The notes: generated by a model from the letters alone, not told the origin. A stretch of 64,000 nucleotides of DNA from an uncultured Paracoccaceae bacterium (GCA_947494445.1 CANLVD010000001.1:372001-436000); one strand, 5' to 3'. Counted from the first letter of the stretch, positions 38,863 through 47,713 are shown. A program made the numbers and translations.

Positions 38863-38897
38863 TGCAACCCGTGTGAAAAAATTGATCATGGGTTGCA
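38863..38897 (+). terminator. Possible weak terminator or hairpin after the SdrD-like gene
   Basis: TGCAACCC (38863-38870) and GGGTTGCA (38890-38897) are perfect inverted repeats with a 19-base AT-rich loop, 14 bases after the stop codon. No T run follows, so intrinsic termination is doubtful. It may instead protect the 3' end of the mRNA. Confidence 0.4.
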
Positions 38898-38945
38898 TCT
38901 CTGACTTGGTGCCAGCATAAAAACTAAGATGTGCGTAACTTTAAC

Positions 38946-38974
38946 TTGAGATTTGGGACCAAACCCGCTAAAAA
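38946..38974 (+). promoter_or_regulatory. Candidate sigma70 promoter of the VPLPA-CTERM gene
   Basis: TTGAGA (38946-38951) is followed by a 17-base spacer and TAAAAA (38969-38974). The -35 matches TTGACA at five of six bases and the -10 matches TATAAT at four of six, with ideal spacing. A start near 38981 would give a leader of about 47 bases, with AGGGG before the ATG. Confidence 0.4.
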
Positions 38975-39027
38975 TGTTTGGGGTTTGCGTTTCCTAACCT
39001 CGTGTAGCTTAATCCTAGGGGCTTAAT

Positions 39028-39579
39028 ATGATCAAGACTATCATCGCTGCTGCAGCTATTGCAGTTATGCCTATGACAGCTTTTGCCGTTTCTACAAACG
39101 GTTCGCTGACAGAGGGCGCAACCGTTCAGATTAACCAGAACGGTTTCAACGAAACTTTTTCGGCTGTTTTTGAAAACGACGCCGAGGGTTCATTCTCATT
39201 CTTCCTTGAGAACCCAAATGCTGGTGGTTCCTGGCTGACCGTTGCGTTCAACAACGTTCTGCAGACAATCTCCGGTGTGAACAACGCTCTGTTCACCAAC
39301 ACTTTCTCCAACATCACCGGCGAAACATACGCCGTTAAGTTCGAGTTCGTGAACAGCGGTGACTTCTTCACCGTTGCAACTGGTGAATCCGTTTCTGACG
39401 TATTCCTGAGCACCTACATCTCCGGTGGTGAGACTGAGGAGTTCCGGGTTACTTACGGTGCGGCAACAAAGAGCCCGCAGCTTGACTTCGTTCTGCAGGC
39501 AGTTCCTTTGCCAGCAGGCGCTCTGCTGCTGGGCACTGCACTTGTCGGCCTGGGCTTCGCGCGTCGTCGCGTAGCTTGA
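39028..39579 (+). CDS. VPLPA-CTERM sorting-signal protein
   Basis: A 183-residue secreted protein. The signal peptide is residues 1-20 (IAVMPMTAFA). A beta-rich Asn/Phe-rich body follows (FSFFLENPNAGGSWLTVAF). The C-terminal tripartite signal is VPLPA at 159-163, a hydrophobic helix (GALLLGTALVGLGFA) and RRR at 179-181. This is the textbook VPLPA-CTERM tail recognised by exosortase D, which is encoded at 52382-53989. The body is only about 135 residues and has no recognised catalytic motif, so a structural surface or matrix role is likely (inference). It is a single-gene unit with its own promoter candidate and strong terminator. Confidence 0.93.
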   Translation: MIKTIIAAAAIAVMPMTAFAVSTNGSLTEGATVQINQNGFNETFSAVFENDAEGSFSFFLENPNAGGSWLTVAFNNVLQTISGVNNALFTNTFSNITGETYAVKFEFVNSGDFFTVATGESVSDVFLSTYISGGETEEFRVTYGAATKSPQLDFVLQAVPLPAGALLLGTALVGLGFARRRVA

Positions 39580-39601
39580 TAGCTTAGACAAGCAAGAATA
39601 G

Positions 39602-39632
39602 ACGGGCGCTCTTCAAGGGCGCCCGTTTTTTA
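39602..39632 (+). terminator. Rho-independent terminator of the VPLPA-CTERM gene
   Basis: ACGGGCGC (39602-39609) and GCGCCCGT (39619-39626) form a perfect stem, followed by a run of Ts (CGTTTTTTATT). It is 22 bases past the stop codon. The strong signal suits a highly expressed single-gene transcript. Confidence 0.93.
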
Positions 39633-39784
39633 TTGACCTGCACATCTATCGGTATTCACTTCAGCAGTGTGACTTGGTGCATTTCTTCTGAAACCAGATC
39701 TGGTCAAGCGCCATGAATGGGTGAGCTTTGAGCCGTCAAGCCGTTAAGGTACAAAGACACTGATGCTGTCGTCGTACAGAGGGC

Positions 39785-40615
39785 TTAGTAAGAATAGCCG
39801 TAATTGGTTCCTGCATTGCGGCCTTTGTTGATGACCACACCCATAACATTGGAGCGATCAGACAATTCTCGCTCACACTCATCAATCTCTGAAATTTTGC
39901 TTTCATTGATCGCGCTGACCAGCAAACAGGCGTCCACCTGAGGCAGAAACGCCATCACATCATCAGTGACCAGCATCGGCGGCAGATCGACGATGATAAG
40001 GTCTGGCTTCAGCTCAGTTTTAAGAATTTCCATCGCCTCTCCGGTGGAATTTCCGCCCAGAAGCTCTGCAGTATTCTTCACCGAACTTATACAGCCACCA
40101 ATCGCAAGGGAGTCGGAGGCTTTCACGAGATAGTCTTCAAACCGACCCTGTCCGGACAGGAACCTGTCCAAAGGTGCCTTGGGCTCTGCACCCAGATACG
40201 AGAACACCATCGGCCGGCGGAGGTCAGCATCAAGCAACAGGACCCGCATATCCCTTTGACGTGCAAGGGAAAACGACAGGTTGATGGCCGTGACTGTTTT
40301 CCCGCATTTTGCCGTAGGCGAAGTTATTCCGATCACATTCCAGGAGTTGGTTCTGGAGGCCGAGACAACGCGCGTACGCAACATGTCATAGGCCAGAAAA
40401 GCAGGATCATTCTGTTGCTGAGACACGATACGGTTGCTTGTGAGCAGTTTGGGATCGAGATCGATCGATTCCATGAAGTCCCAAGGCTCTCGGTCAAGCA
40501 TTTGACCCTGAGCAGGTATTTGGGACTGAACAGATTGTTGCGCAACCGCGCCGTCACGTCCAAGGTCTGCGCGCTCTTCGCGGGCTTTTTCAATAGCTGC
40601 TCTGATCCGTTCCAT
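39785..40615 (-). CDS. BY-kinase-like ATPase of the exopolysaccharide locus (CpsD/EpsG type)
   Basis: A 276-residue cytoplasmic ATPase of the polysaccharide co-polymerase tyrosine kinase group. The Walker A region is SPTAKCGKT at 99-107, Walker A' is LLLDADLRRP (D129, D131), and Walker B is LIIVDLPPM. The first Walker A glycine is replaced by Ala-Lys, a mild deviation. The C-terminal tail has three tyrosines in YGYSY (272-276), a likely autophosphorylation cluster. It partners with the Wzz-type protein encoded 26 bases upstream to control chain length and export. The same gene type accompanies exosortase EPS loci in many bacteria. Confidence 0.9.
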   Translation of the reverse strand: MERIRAAIEKAREERADLGRDGAVAQQSVQSQIPAQGQMLDREPWDFMESIDLDPKLLTSNRIVSQQQNDPAFLAYDMLRTRVVSASRTNSWNVIGITSPTAKCGKTVTAINLSFSLARQRDMRVLLLDADLRRPMVFSYLGAEPKAPLDRFLSGQGRFEDYLVKASDSLAIGGCISSVKNTAELLGGNSTGEAMEILKTELKPDLIIVDLPPMLVTDDVMAFLPQVDACLLVSAINESKISEIDECERELSDRSNVMGVVINKGRNAGTNYGYSY

Positions 40616-40641
40616 TACTCACTCCGATGCCAAATCAGGCT

Positions 40642-42201
40642 TTAGAAAATTTTCGACAACCCGGCTTTGTCCAGCAAGCGTTCGAACACGAGATCCAAGG
40701 GTAGAACCTGATAGTGGAAAACGGCCAAGGCGACGGGAATTCCGACTGACACAAGCACCAGTCCAGCGCTCAGTTTTGCGCGATAAACCACTTTCTCCCG
40801 GCGTGTTTCGATGTAGGGGATCTCGGCGAATGCCTGAATACCCAGTTTGTTCACCAGCTCAACAGGCCGCTGAATCTTCTTGTTCAGAATTTCCAGAAGC
40901 ACGATCAATCCAAGACCAAGGCCAATGCCACCTACAACACCCAAACCCGCAATAACAACACGGTTCGGGCTGTCAGGGCGGTCTGGTGCAATGGGTTGTT
41001 CAATCACTTCAAACCGTTCGCCCTGACCAAGAAGCTCAATGACCGTTCCGGTAGACGCGGTTGCAAGGGACTGAAGGGTATTTCGATACTGACCCTGCTT
41101 GGAGTCATAGGCGCGATACATGCTGTTCAACGCCATTTCAACACCTGGGGTCTGCAAGATATTCTGTTCGAGAATCGCGAGTTGATCATTGATTTCAAGG
41201 CGCTGATTGGCAATCCGCTCCAACTCGTTCTCAAACTGCTCCAGCGTCAACTTCAACTCGCCAATGCGTGATCCCTCGGCGCTCTCTCCGTCACCATCTT
41301 CAACACCCAGAACAAGAGCCTCGAACGCAGCTATCTCATTCTTCATAGCTACTACCTGAGGATGTGATTCAGAGAAGACGCTGAGTTTCTGCTGCAATTC
41401 CAGCTTCATGGAAGCCAGCTTCCGTTCTTCTGGGGACAATTGACCGGATGATTGGGATGCGAGAAGCGACGGATCCGCGATAACACGTTTCAGCTGCCGG
41501 ACCTGCTCTTGCAGCCCCAACTCTTTTTCATCCAGAGATGTCAATCTGCCCTGAAGCCGTGTCATCTCCGCACGGTTATATTCCAGGCCCTCCGGCAGTG
41601 CGTTGGCATTCTCGTTCTTGAAGACAAGAATGTTCTCTTCAAGCTGCCGCAATTCCTCATCAAGGCGCTCGGACTCTTTGTCGAAGAAAGATTTGGTCTT
41701 TTCCGCCGTACCAACGCGCAAATCCGTGTTCAAAGCAAGAGTATTGGTCACCAGCTCATTAGCGACTGCTGCTGCTTTTCTCGGGTTATTTGATTGAAAG
41801 ACAATTGAAAAAGCCGTTGCGCCGCCGCGTCTGCTGTTGCCAAGGTTAAGTGTCTTGAATTCTGTAGCCGCGCGCATCGCGCTGACAATTTCAGAAGGCG
41901 ACAATTTGCTGTCGTTGCCAAACACGTTGTGTTCACGGGCAATGCTGAGCAGGTTTTCACGCCTCAGTACCCGTTGGCGGATCACCTGAATGATTTCCGC
42001 TGAACCTACCTGAACGGTTGACTGAGCAAGGTCAGGAGAAATCTGCGGGCTTTCGACAAGAATGATTGCCTGACTGCTGTATGTGGCCGGCAACAGCTTT
42101 GCGACCGTGACACCAACCGCTGACAGCGACAGTGACACCAGCAGAAACAGCGGGAGCCGTTTCCAAAAAACCGAGAGGTAGTACTTGATATCGAGATCCA
42201 T
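40642..42201 (-). CDS. Wzz-family polysaccharide chain-length/co-polymerase protein
   Basis: A 519-residue inner-membrane protein. The first helix is near 17-38 (LPLFLLVSLSLSAVGVTVA) with the Wzz start ATYSSQAIILVESPQIS. A long periplasmic coiled coil follows (about 160-360), and further helices come near 430-455 (VVIAGLGVVGGIGLGLGLIV) and 480-500. This matches the XrtA-type chain-length family. It sits between the AAA ATPase (121-base gap) and the kinase gene. The product would set polymer length together with the kinase. Confidence 0.9.
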   Translation of the reverse strand: MDLDIKYYLSVFWKRLPLFLLVSLSLSAVGVTVAKLLPATYSSQAIILVESPQISPDLAQSTVQVGSAEIIQVIRQRVLRRENLLSIAREHNVFGNDSKLSPSEIVSAMRAATEFKTLNLGNSRRGGATAFSIVFQSNNPRKAAAVANELVTNTLALNTDLRVGTAEKTKSFFDKESERLDEELRQLEENILVFKNENANALPEGLEYNRAEMTRLQGRLTSLDEKELGLQEQVRQLKRVIADPSLLASQSSGQLSPEERKLASMKLELQQKLSVFSESHPQVVAMKNEIAAFEALVLGVEDGDGESAEGSRIGELKLTLEQFENELERIANQRLEINDQLAILEQNILQTPGVEMALNSMYRAYDSKQGQYRNTLQSLATASTGTVIELLGQGERFEVIEQPIAPDRPDSPNRVVIAGLGVVGGIGLGLGLIVLLEILNKKIQRPVELVNKLGIQAFAEIPYIETRREKVVYRAKLSAGLVLVSVGIPVALAVFHYQVLPLDLVFERLLDKAGLSKIF

Positions 42202-42322
42202 AACTCAACAGCCTTGCTATTGCGGTTCACTTGCCCCTTCGCGAACAGTCACGCGATGAACCCTTTTTATGGCAGTTTAAGGGCATAAACCCTCAAAAAA
42301 CCTTGAACATAAGAAACTGTGT

Positions 42323-43246
42323 TTACCCGCTCTTGCCGCGCAACTCGATGGGAGCATCCGGGACAGCCATGAGACGATCCGTTGAAAACGGTGCCTTGCC
42401 CTTGGCGCTTGAACCGAAGATGCCGTAGATCTTGCGGTCCATGACCACCTGCTCAATGACAGACGCATCCACCGTTTTGCGGCCATAACTGAACGCATAA
42501 ACCATCGCATAGTCGCACAACTGGTTGATCAAACGCGGAGTGCCCTTGGACACCAGGTAAACTGCCTCACAGGCGCTTTTGGTGAAGATCTGCTCTTTGG
42601 CACCGGCAACAGAGAGGCGATGATGGATGTAGCACTCCACATCGATCGATGACATCGTCGGAAGATGGAATTCTGATGAGATACGCTGTGCAAATTGCAC
42701 AAGCTCGGGCCGACTGACCAGTTCGGTCAGTTGCGGCTGTCCGACCAGCACCAATTGCAGCAATTCATCCTGATCCGAGTTGATGTTGGAGAACATCCGC
42801 AGTTCTTCCAAAGTCTCGACACTCAGGTTTTGCGCCTCATCGAAAATCAGGACCGTGCGGCGGCCTTGGGCGTATTCAGAAATCAGGAAGTCCTGAAACT
42901 GACTGAACATCTGCACATAGCCAAGAGACGGATCTACCGGCTGATTGAGTGACATCAGAACCCAGTGAAGCAGTTCTCCACGATCACCTTGAGCATTGGA
43001 AATCAGGCCGACGGTAAAGTCCTGAGGAATCTCACGGAGTATTTTGCGCAGCACCGTCGTCTTGCCGGCACCGATATCCCCAGTGATCAGGGTGATCGGT
43101 GCACAGGACAAAAGGCCATACTCCAGCATGGTGTAGGCCTGCTCATGCGGACCTGACCAATAAATGAAGTCCGGATCAGGCAGCAGCGTAAACGGCCGCT
43201 TCTCCAACCCAAAGAATTCAGTGTAAATTTTTGCTTGTCCTGCCAT
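42323..43246 (-). CDS. ExeA-like AAA ATPase of exosortase/EPS loci
   Basis: A 307-residue ATPase of the ExeA/GspA-like group found beside exosortases (XrtA-associated ATPase family). It starts YTEFFGLEKRPFTLLPDPDF, a hallmark opening. Walker A is GDIGAGKT at 56-63, Walker B is VLIFDEAQ (D136-E137), and GTPRLINQLCDYAM is the sensor-like region. There is no membrane helix or peptidoglycan-binding domain, unlike full ExeA. It is first gene of the minus-strand arm, divergent from the sugar transferase arm. Its exact role is not known. Confidence 0.9.
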   Translation of the reverse strand: MAGQAKIYTEFFGLEKRPFTLLPDPDFIYWSGPHEQAYTMLEYGLLSCAPITLITGDIGAGKTTVLRKILREIPQDFTVGLISNAQGDRGELLHWVLMSLNQPVDPSLGYVQMFSQFQDFLISEYAQGRRTVLIFDEAQNLSVETLEELRMFSNINSDQDELLQLVLVGQPQLTELVSRPELVQFAQRISSEFHLPTMSSIDVECYIHHRLSVAGAKEQIFTKSACEAVYLVSKGTPRLINQLCDYAMVYAFSYGRKTVDASVIEQVVMDRKIYGIFGSSAKGKAPFSTDRLMAVPDAPIELRGKSG

Positions 43247-43768
43247 TACCCCAACGACCCGTTACCAGAGGCGCCCGCCCCACACTTACTACTAACTTCT
43301 AACATAGAGATGAATGTGGCAAAATTCACCCCTTCACGCCACTCTGGGATAAACATAGCACTAATGCGATCAATTTGGTGTTATTTGTTCAGTTTCGATG
43401 CCAAAGTAACCACTCTTTGAGAGCCTGATAGGCGGCACACCCCTCCAATTGACCGGTGATTTTGTGGTTTAGCAACGAATCAAGGCGGCATCCGCTGTTG
43501 CTGCCGGCGGCGATCCCAGGACTTCCAAAGACCATCCCGCAGATTGTCAGATTTTTGGGCAGTGCCTTAAATTTTCTGAGTAATTGTCACATATCGGTCG
43601 AAATTTTAATCAATATTTGAGCAAGGTTGTTGAAAAAATTGTGGTGAAATGGCAGTGTGTACCAGAGTTGTCGAGATCCAGGTTTTCGATCAGCCGAGTT
43701 CGCTGGTTTGGGATCAAACTTTGAAGGCAGCTTTTGATGAGTGTGTTCGCGTTTTGGGGGAATTTTAA
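43247..43768. other. 522-base gap between divergent EPS operons
   Basis: No recognised gene. Bases about 43560-43640 are AT-rich and probably hold promoters for one or both arms. A 39-codon open frame (ATG 43649, TAA 43766-43768) ends one base before the sugar transferase GTG start, and its last codons contain that gene's ribosome site. It has no good ribosome site of its own. It may be a leader peptide or chance. Confidence 0.5.
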
Positions 43769-44455
43769 GTGTATCAGTACGTAAAGCCGTCTAACGACGG
43801 GGCTGTTGCTGGATTTGGCGTGCCTGAGGCAGGCCCTAGTGAGCCAAAATCATATTATGCGAAATATCTGAAGCGGCTGGTCGATCTGGCGCTTGTTGCT
43901 CTCGTACTGCCGTTTGCAACGGCGTTGATTCTTCTTACAGCCTTGATCGTCAAGATGGATGGCGGACCTGCTTTCTATTCTCAACTGCGTGTTGGTCGTG
44001 ACGGTAAGCTGTTCCGTTGCTGGAAAATCCGTTCCATGGTTGTGAATGCAGATCAGCGGCTGGCAGAGTATCTGGCCAAGAACCCGGAAGCGAATGCTGA
44101 GTGGGTAGTGAGCCAGAAGCTCAAGAATGATCCCCGGATCACCGGTTTTGGATCGTTCATCCGCAAGTGCTCCATCGATGAGCTCCCACAAATCTGGAAC
44201 GTGCTGCGTGGAGACATGAGCCTTGTTGGCCCGCGGCCTTTCATGCCCGAGCAGCAGAAGCTTTATAAAGGCAACGCCTACTATGCCCTCCGTCCCGGTC
44301 TGACCGGCTACTGGCAGGTCAGTGAGCGCAATGCTTCCAGCTTTGCCGAGCGCGCAAGCTTCGATAACTCATATGCTGACGAGTTGACATTTCTCACTGA
44401 CATCCGCGTGATTGCGAAGACTGTGAGCGTTGTGGTCCGCGCCACAGGACTGTAA
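43769..44455 (+). CDS. Initiating sugar-phosphate transferase (WcaJ/ExoY-like)
   Basis: A 228-residue bacterial sugar transferase (undecaprenyl-phosphate hexose-1-phosphate transferase). One membrane segment is at about 37-60 (LALVALVLPFATALILL). The catalytic region has KIRSMV, then IDELPQIWNVLRGDMSLVG and GPRPFMPEQ. It starts polysaccharide repeat-unit assembly on the lipid carrier. It starts at the GTG at 43769, with GGGGG at 43756-43760. It is shorter than WbaP/WcaJ proteins, having only the catalytic part, like ExoY. It is first gene of the plus EPS arm. Confidence 0.93.
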   Translation: MYQYVKPSNDGAVAGFGVPEAGPSEPKSYYAKYLKRLVDLALVALVLPFATALILLTALIVKMDGGPAFYSQLRVGRDGKLFRCWKIRSMVVNADQRLAEYLAKNPEANAEWVVSQKLKNDPRITGFGSFIRKCSIDELPQIWNVLRGDMSLVGPRPFMPEQQKLYKGNAYYALRPGLTGYWQVSERNASSFAERASFDNSYADELTFLTDIRVIAKTVSVVVRATGL

Positions 44456-44472
44456 GTAAGTTTTATTCGGCT

Positions 44473-44519
44473 AGGCTTCAAAAGCCTGAGGTATGCCATG
44501 ATCTTGTCGAGGTCATGGC
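44473..44519 (+). promoter_or_regulatory. Two tandem hairpins between the sugar transferase and prsT
   Basis: AGGCTT/AAGCCT (44473-44478, 44482-44487, loop CAA) is followed by GCCATGA/TCATGGC (44495-44501, 44513-44519, 11-base loop). Both stems are perfect and neither is followed by a T run. They could act as mRNA-stability or attenuation elements inside the EPS operon. Confidence 0.4.
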
Positions 44520-44560
44520 GTAACTGTTTCTGCGACTAAGATATTGAGGACGCGAATCAA

Positions 44561-46966
44561 ATGACAATTCGAAAGATCGTCAGACTAGCTCTGCTGCCCT
44601 TGTTCGTTCTTCTGGTGGCAGCCTGTGACAATGCCGAAGAGCGGTCCCAGGCACATTATGAGCGTGGACTGGAGCTCGTTGAAGCGGGAGAGCCTGAAAA
44701 AGCCATTCTGGAGTTCCGGAACGCCCTGAAGCTGAATCAGGAAGCGCTGGAGCCGCGTTTCGAATTTGCCAAGCTGTTGATGACCCATCAGCAGAACTAT
44801 CAGGGTGCAGTCGGTAATTTTCTGAAAGTCGTGGAACTTGATCCTCAGCATTTCGAAGCGCGGAAGGCTTTGGGACAGCTCTATATGATTGGGCAGGCTC
44901 CCGAGGAGGCTGGCAAACATATTGACGTTGCTTTCGAACTGAAACCCGATGACGCAGAAGTAAAGTCTTTGAAGGCGTCGCACGCGTTGCGATCAGGCGA
45001 TCCCGAACTGGCATTGAAACTTGCTCAGGAGGTTCTTTCGGCCGAGCCGGGCCAGGAAACCGCATCCATCGTTATGGCAGGTCATTGGACCGAACAGGGC
45101 GACTACCAGAAAGCTCTGCTTTATTTGAACGATGCTTTGACCGTCAACCCGACGTCTCCAAGCCTGTTGGTTGTGAAGCTGCAAGCCATTGAGAAGCTGG
45201 AAGATATGGCTCTTCTGGGACCGCATTTGGAAGATATGATGAAGGCCTTCCCGGACAACGTGGAAGTGGCGCAGTCTCTGGCTCAGTGGCACATCGCCCG
45301 TAGTGACGAGGATAAGGCGGAGGCGGTTCTGCGAGAATTGGCAGCGGCCAATCCCGAGGATCTGAACAGCAGCATGGTTCTGGTGTCATTCCTTGAGCAG
45401 GTTCGTGGCAGTGATGCAGCAAGAGAAGAACTTCTGGCACGGTCACAGAGCGGCCCGAATGCCAACAGCTTTAAGCTGTCTCTGGCGCGTAAAGACTACC
45501 AGACTGGTGAAGTGGAAGGCGCGATCAGCCTGCTCAGAGACAACCTTGCATCAGGTCTGGAGGGATCAGATGCGTTTGAGACCAAAAACCTTCTAGCGGC
45601 CATTCTGTTTCAATCCGGAGACAAAGATGAAGCCTTGAGCCTTGCCGAAGAAGTCCTGGGCGAAGATCCCGAAAACGTAGACAGCCTCAAGCTGCGTGCT
45701 GAAAATGCGATTCAAACAGACGATCCGGAAGCGGCGATTTCCGATCTTCGGACTGCGCTTAACAGCAGCCCGCAGGATCCAGCCATCCTGACTCTTCTGG
45801 CCGCAGCTCATGAACGAAACGGATCGAAAGGGTTGGCTCAGGAGCGTCTGGCGCTTGCTCTGGAGGCTTCTCAGAGCGGCGTGCTTGAGTCTTTGCGATA
45901 CTCTGAATTCCTGCTGCGGGATGGCAAGCCGGATGTGGCGTTTGAGGTCCTGTCCGACACAATCCGAACACGTGGTGAAGACCCGAGGCTTCTGGTGGCA
46001 TTGGCCCGAATTCACATTGCGAACAAGGACTGGGGGAAAGCTGAGGAGTTGGCCAATAAATTGCGTTCAGCAGGTTCAATTGAACAGGCAAGCAATATTG
46101 CCGATCGCATCCGCGTGGCATCTCTTGCCGGTCAGAACGACCTCGACGGTGTGGTCGAAAAACTGGAAGGCATGTGGTCTCAGTCCGGTGAAAGCAGCGG
46201 TGCGATGTCCGGTCTCGTGCAGTCCTATGTCAGACAAGGCGACATCGAGAAAGCCGAGACGTTTCTGGAAAACATTCTGAAGAATGATCCGGAGAACCTG
46301 AGAGCATTGTTGTTGCGTGGCCTGATGTACCGGGCTGGAGACGACAATGAAAGCGCCGAAAGCACCTTCAGAAAGGCCATTGAAAGCAACCCTCAGGTGG
46401 CAAACGGCTATTCCGCTCTGGTGTCTTTGCTCAACGCACAAGGCCGGACGGATGAAGCTGATGAGATCTTGCAGGCCGGTCTGGAAAATGCCGAGAACAA
46501 GGCTCAGCTTCAGTTCCGCCTCGCGGCCCAGTTGGAGGTCGATGGTGAATTTGAAACGGCTATTGAGCTTTATGAGGATCTCTACAGTCAGGATTCCAAC
46601 AATCTGGTTCTGGCCAACAACCTTGCCAGTCTCCTGAGTGACTATCGCACGGACGAAGAAAGCCTTGAGCGCGCGTTCAATGTGGCAAAGCGCCTGCGGA
46701 CATCTGACGTTCCAGCGTTTCAGGATACCTATGGCTGGATCATTTACCGCCGAGGTGACCTTGAACTGGCTGTTGTTCCATTGAAAAAGGCAGCAGAAGG
46801 TCTGCCGGATAACCCGATTGTCCAGTACCATCTGGGAGAGGTGTATTTGGGGCTGGGCCAAGCTGACCTGGCGAAAGCTCAGTTTGAAAAAGCGGTCCAG
46901 TTGGGTGAGGGTACAGCCTATCCACAGGTGGATGTGGCCCGTCAGCGTCTGGAATCCATGCAATAG
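44561..46966 (+). CDS. prsT: TPR-repeat lipoprotein PrsT of the exosortase system
   Basis: An 801-residue lipoprotein (signal LLPLFVLLVAAC, lipidated C22). Almost the whole mature length is tetratricopeptide repeats of 34 residues, for example AHYERGLELVEAGEPEKAIL near 32 and YPQVDVARQRL at the end. This is the PrsT family found with PEP-CTERM/exosortase EPS loci. It probably scaffolds export proteins in the periplasm. GAGGA lies about 10 bases before the ATG. The next gene encodes a Wza-like protein. Confidence 0.9.
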   Translation: MTIRKIVRLALLPLFVLLVAACDNAEERSQAHYERGLELVEAGEPEKAILEFRNALKLNQEALEPRFEFAKLLMTHQQNYQGAVGNFLKVVELDPQHFEARKALGQLYMIGQAPEEAGKHIDVAFELKPDDAEVKSLKASHALRSGDPELALKLAQEVLSAEPGQETASIVMAGHWTEQGDYQKALLYLNDALTVNPTSPSLLVVKLQAIEKLEDMALLGPHLEDMMKAFPDNVEVAQSLAQWHIARSDEDKAEAVLRELAAANPEDLNSSMVLVSFLEQVRGSDAAREELLARSQSGPNANSFKLSLARKDYQTGEVEGAISLLRDNLASGLEGSDAFETKNLLAAILFQSGDKDEALSLAEEVLGEDPENVDSLKLRAENAIQTDDPEAAISDLRTALNSSPQDPAILTLLAAAHERNGSKGLAQERLALALEASQSGVLESLRYSEFLLRDGKPDVAFEVLSDTIRTRGEDPRLLVALARIHIANKDWGKAEELANKLRSAGSIEQASNIADRIRVASLAGQNDLDGVVEKLEGMWSQSGESSGAMSGLVQSYVRQGDIEKAETFLENILKNDPENLRALLLRGLMYRAGDDNESAESTFRKAIESNPQVANGYSALVSLLNAQGRTDEADEILQAGLENAENKAQLQFRLAAQLEVDGEFETAIELYEDLYSQDSNNLVLANNLASLLSDYRTDEESLERAFNVAKRLRTSDVPAFQDTYGWIIYRRGDLELAVVPLKKAAEGLPDNPIVQYHLGEVYLGLGQADLAKAQFEKAVQLGEGTAYPQVDVARQRLESMQ

Positions 46967-47015
46967 CCAGCGTTTTTTCTTGGGCTGATCGGCAACACAC
47001 GGCTAAATTCAAGTG

Positions 47016-47055
47016 CCAACAATTCCTTCCGGCTTGCCGGAAAGGGATTCGTTGG
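47016..47055 (+). promoter_or_regulatory. Long intercistronic hairpin between prsT and the export gene
   Basis: CCAAC at 47016-47020 through TTCCGG is followed by loop CTTG (47033-47036) and CCGGAA through GTTGG at 47051-47055. The stem is about 15-17 pairs with small bulges. No T run follows. It may tune relative expression of the flanking genes or protect the mRNA. Confidence 0.4.
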
Positions 47056-47098
47056 GTTTAACAGGCGCGTTAAGAACGGTTAGGAAGAGGCTGGAACT

Positions 47099-47695
47099 AT
47101 GGCTAGATTTCTTTTGGCAATCGCTGCTTTGCTTGTTGCCGGCATGGCACATGCGCAAGCTGGCTACCGCATTCAGCCCGGAGACGTTCTGGATATCTCT
47201 GTACTGGAAGATCCAAATCTCAATCGTCAGGCGCTGGTGCGCCCTGACGGTGGTATCTCGATGTTGATTGCCGGGAACCTGCAGGCAGGCGGCAGAACCA
47301 TCCCCCAGCTTGAGGCATCGATCAAGGACAGGCTGTCCAGCACATTCGCGGTCAGCCCGACAGTTTCAGTTTCTTTGGCCGCACTCGCGACCAAGGAATT
47401 CGAAGAAGAAGAGCTGGATCTGATCAAGGTTTATTTCCTTGGTGAAATCGCATCACCCGGTCTCAAGCAGATCGAAAATGGGACGACCCTGTTGCAGGCA
47501 ATCTCAATTGCAGGTGGTCTGGGTACTTTCGCTGCTGAGAAGCGTATTCAGGTGCGCCGTCGTATGGCCAGTGGCAAGGAACAGGTCTACACCTTCAACT
47601 ATGCGGCTGTTCAGCGAGGTGACACTGTGTTGAGCGACTTCCGCGTGGCAGAAGGCGATGTTATCCTCGTACCCGAGAGGCGCCTCTTCGAATAA
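47099..47695 (+). CDS. Polysaccharide export protein, Wza/KpsD family
   Basis: A 198-residue exported protein with a signal peptide (FLLAIAALLVAGMAHAQA). The Poly_export domain is GYRIQPGDVLDISVLEDPNL, and a SLBB domain is at about 105-190 (VYFLGEIASPGLKQIENG). Wza proteins form the outer-membrane export channel. This one lacks the usual lipobox cysteine and the C-terminal amphipathic helix region of full-length Wza, so it may sit in the periplasm and work with the barrel protein encoded next. The short XrtA-type export proteins have a similar size. Confidence 0.9.
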   Translation: MARFLLAIAALLVAGMAHAQAGYRIQPGDVLDISVLEDPNLNRQALVRPDGGISMLIAGNLQAGGRTIPQLEASIKDRLSSTFAVSPTVSVSLAALATKEFEEEELDLIKVYFLGEIASPGLKQIENGTTLLQAISIAGGLGTFAAEKRIQVRRRMASGKEQVYTFNYAAVQRGDTVLSDFRVAEGDVILVPERRLFE

Positions 47696-47713
47696 AAACA
47701 AAAGTGGGGACAA

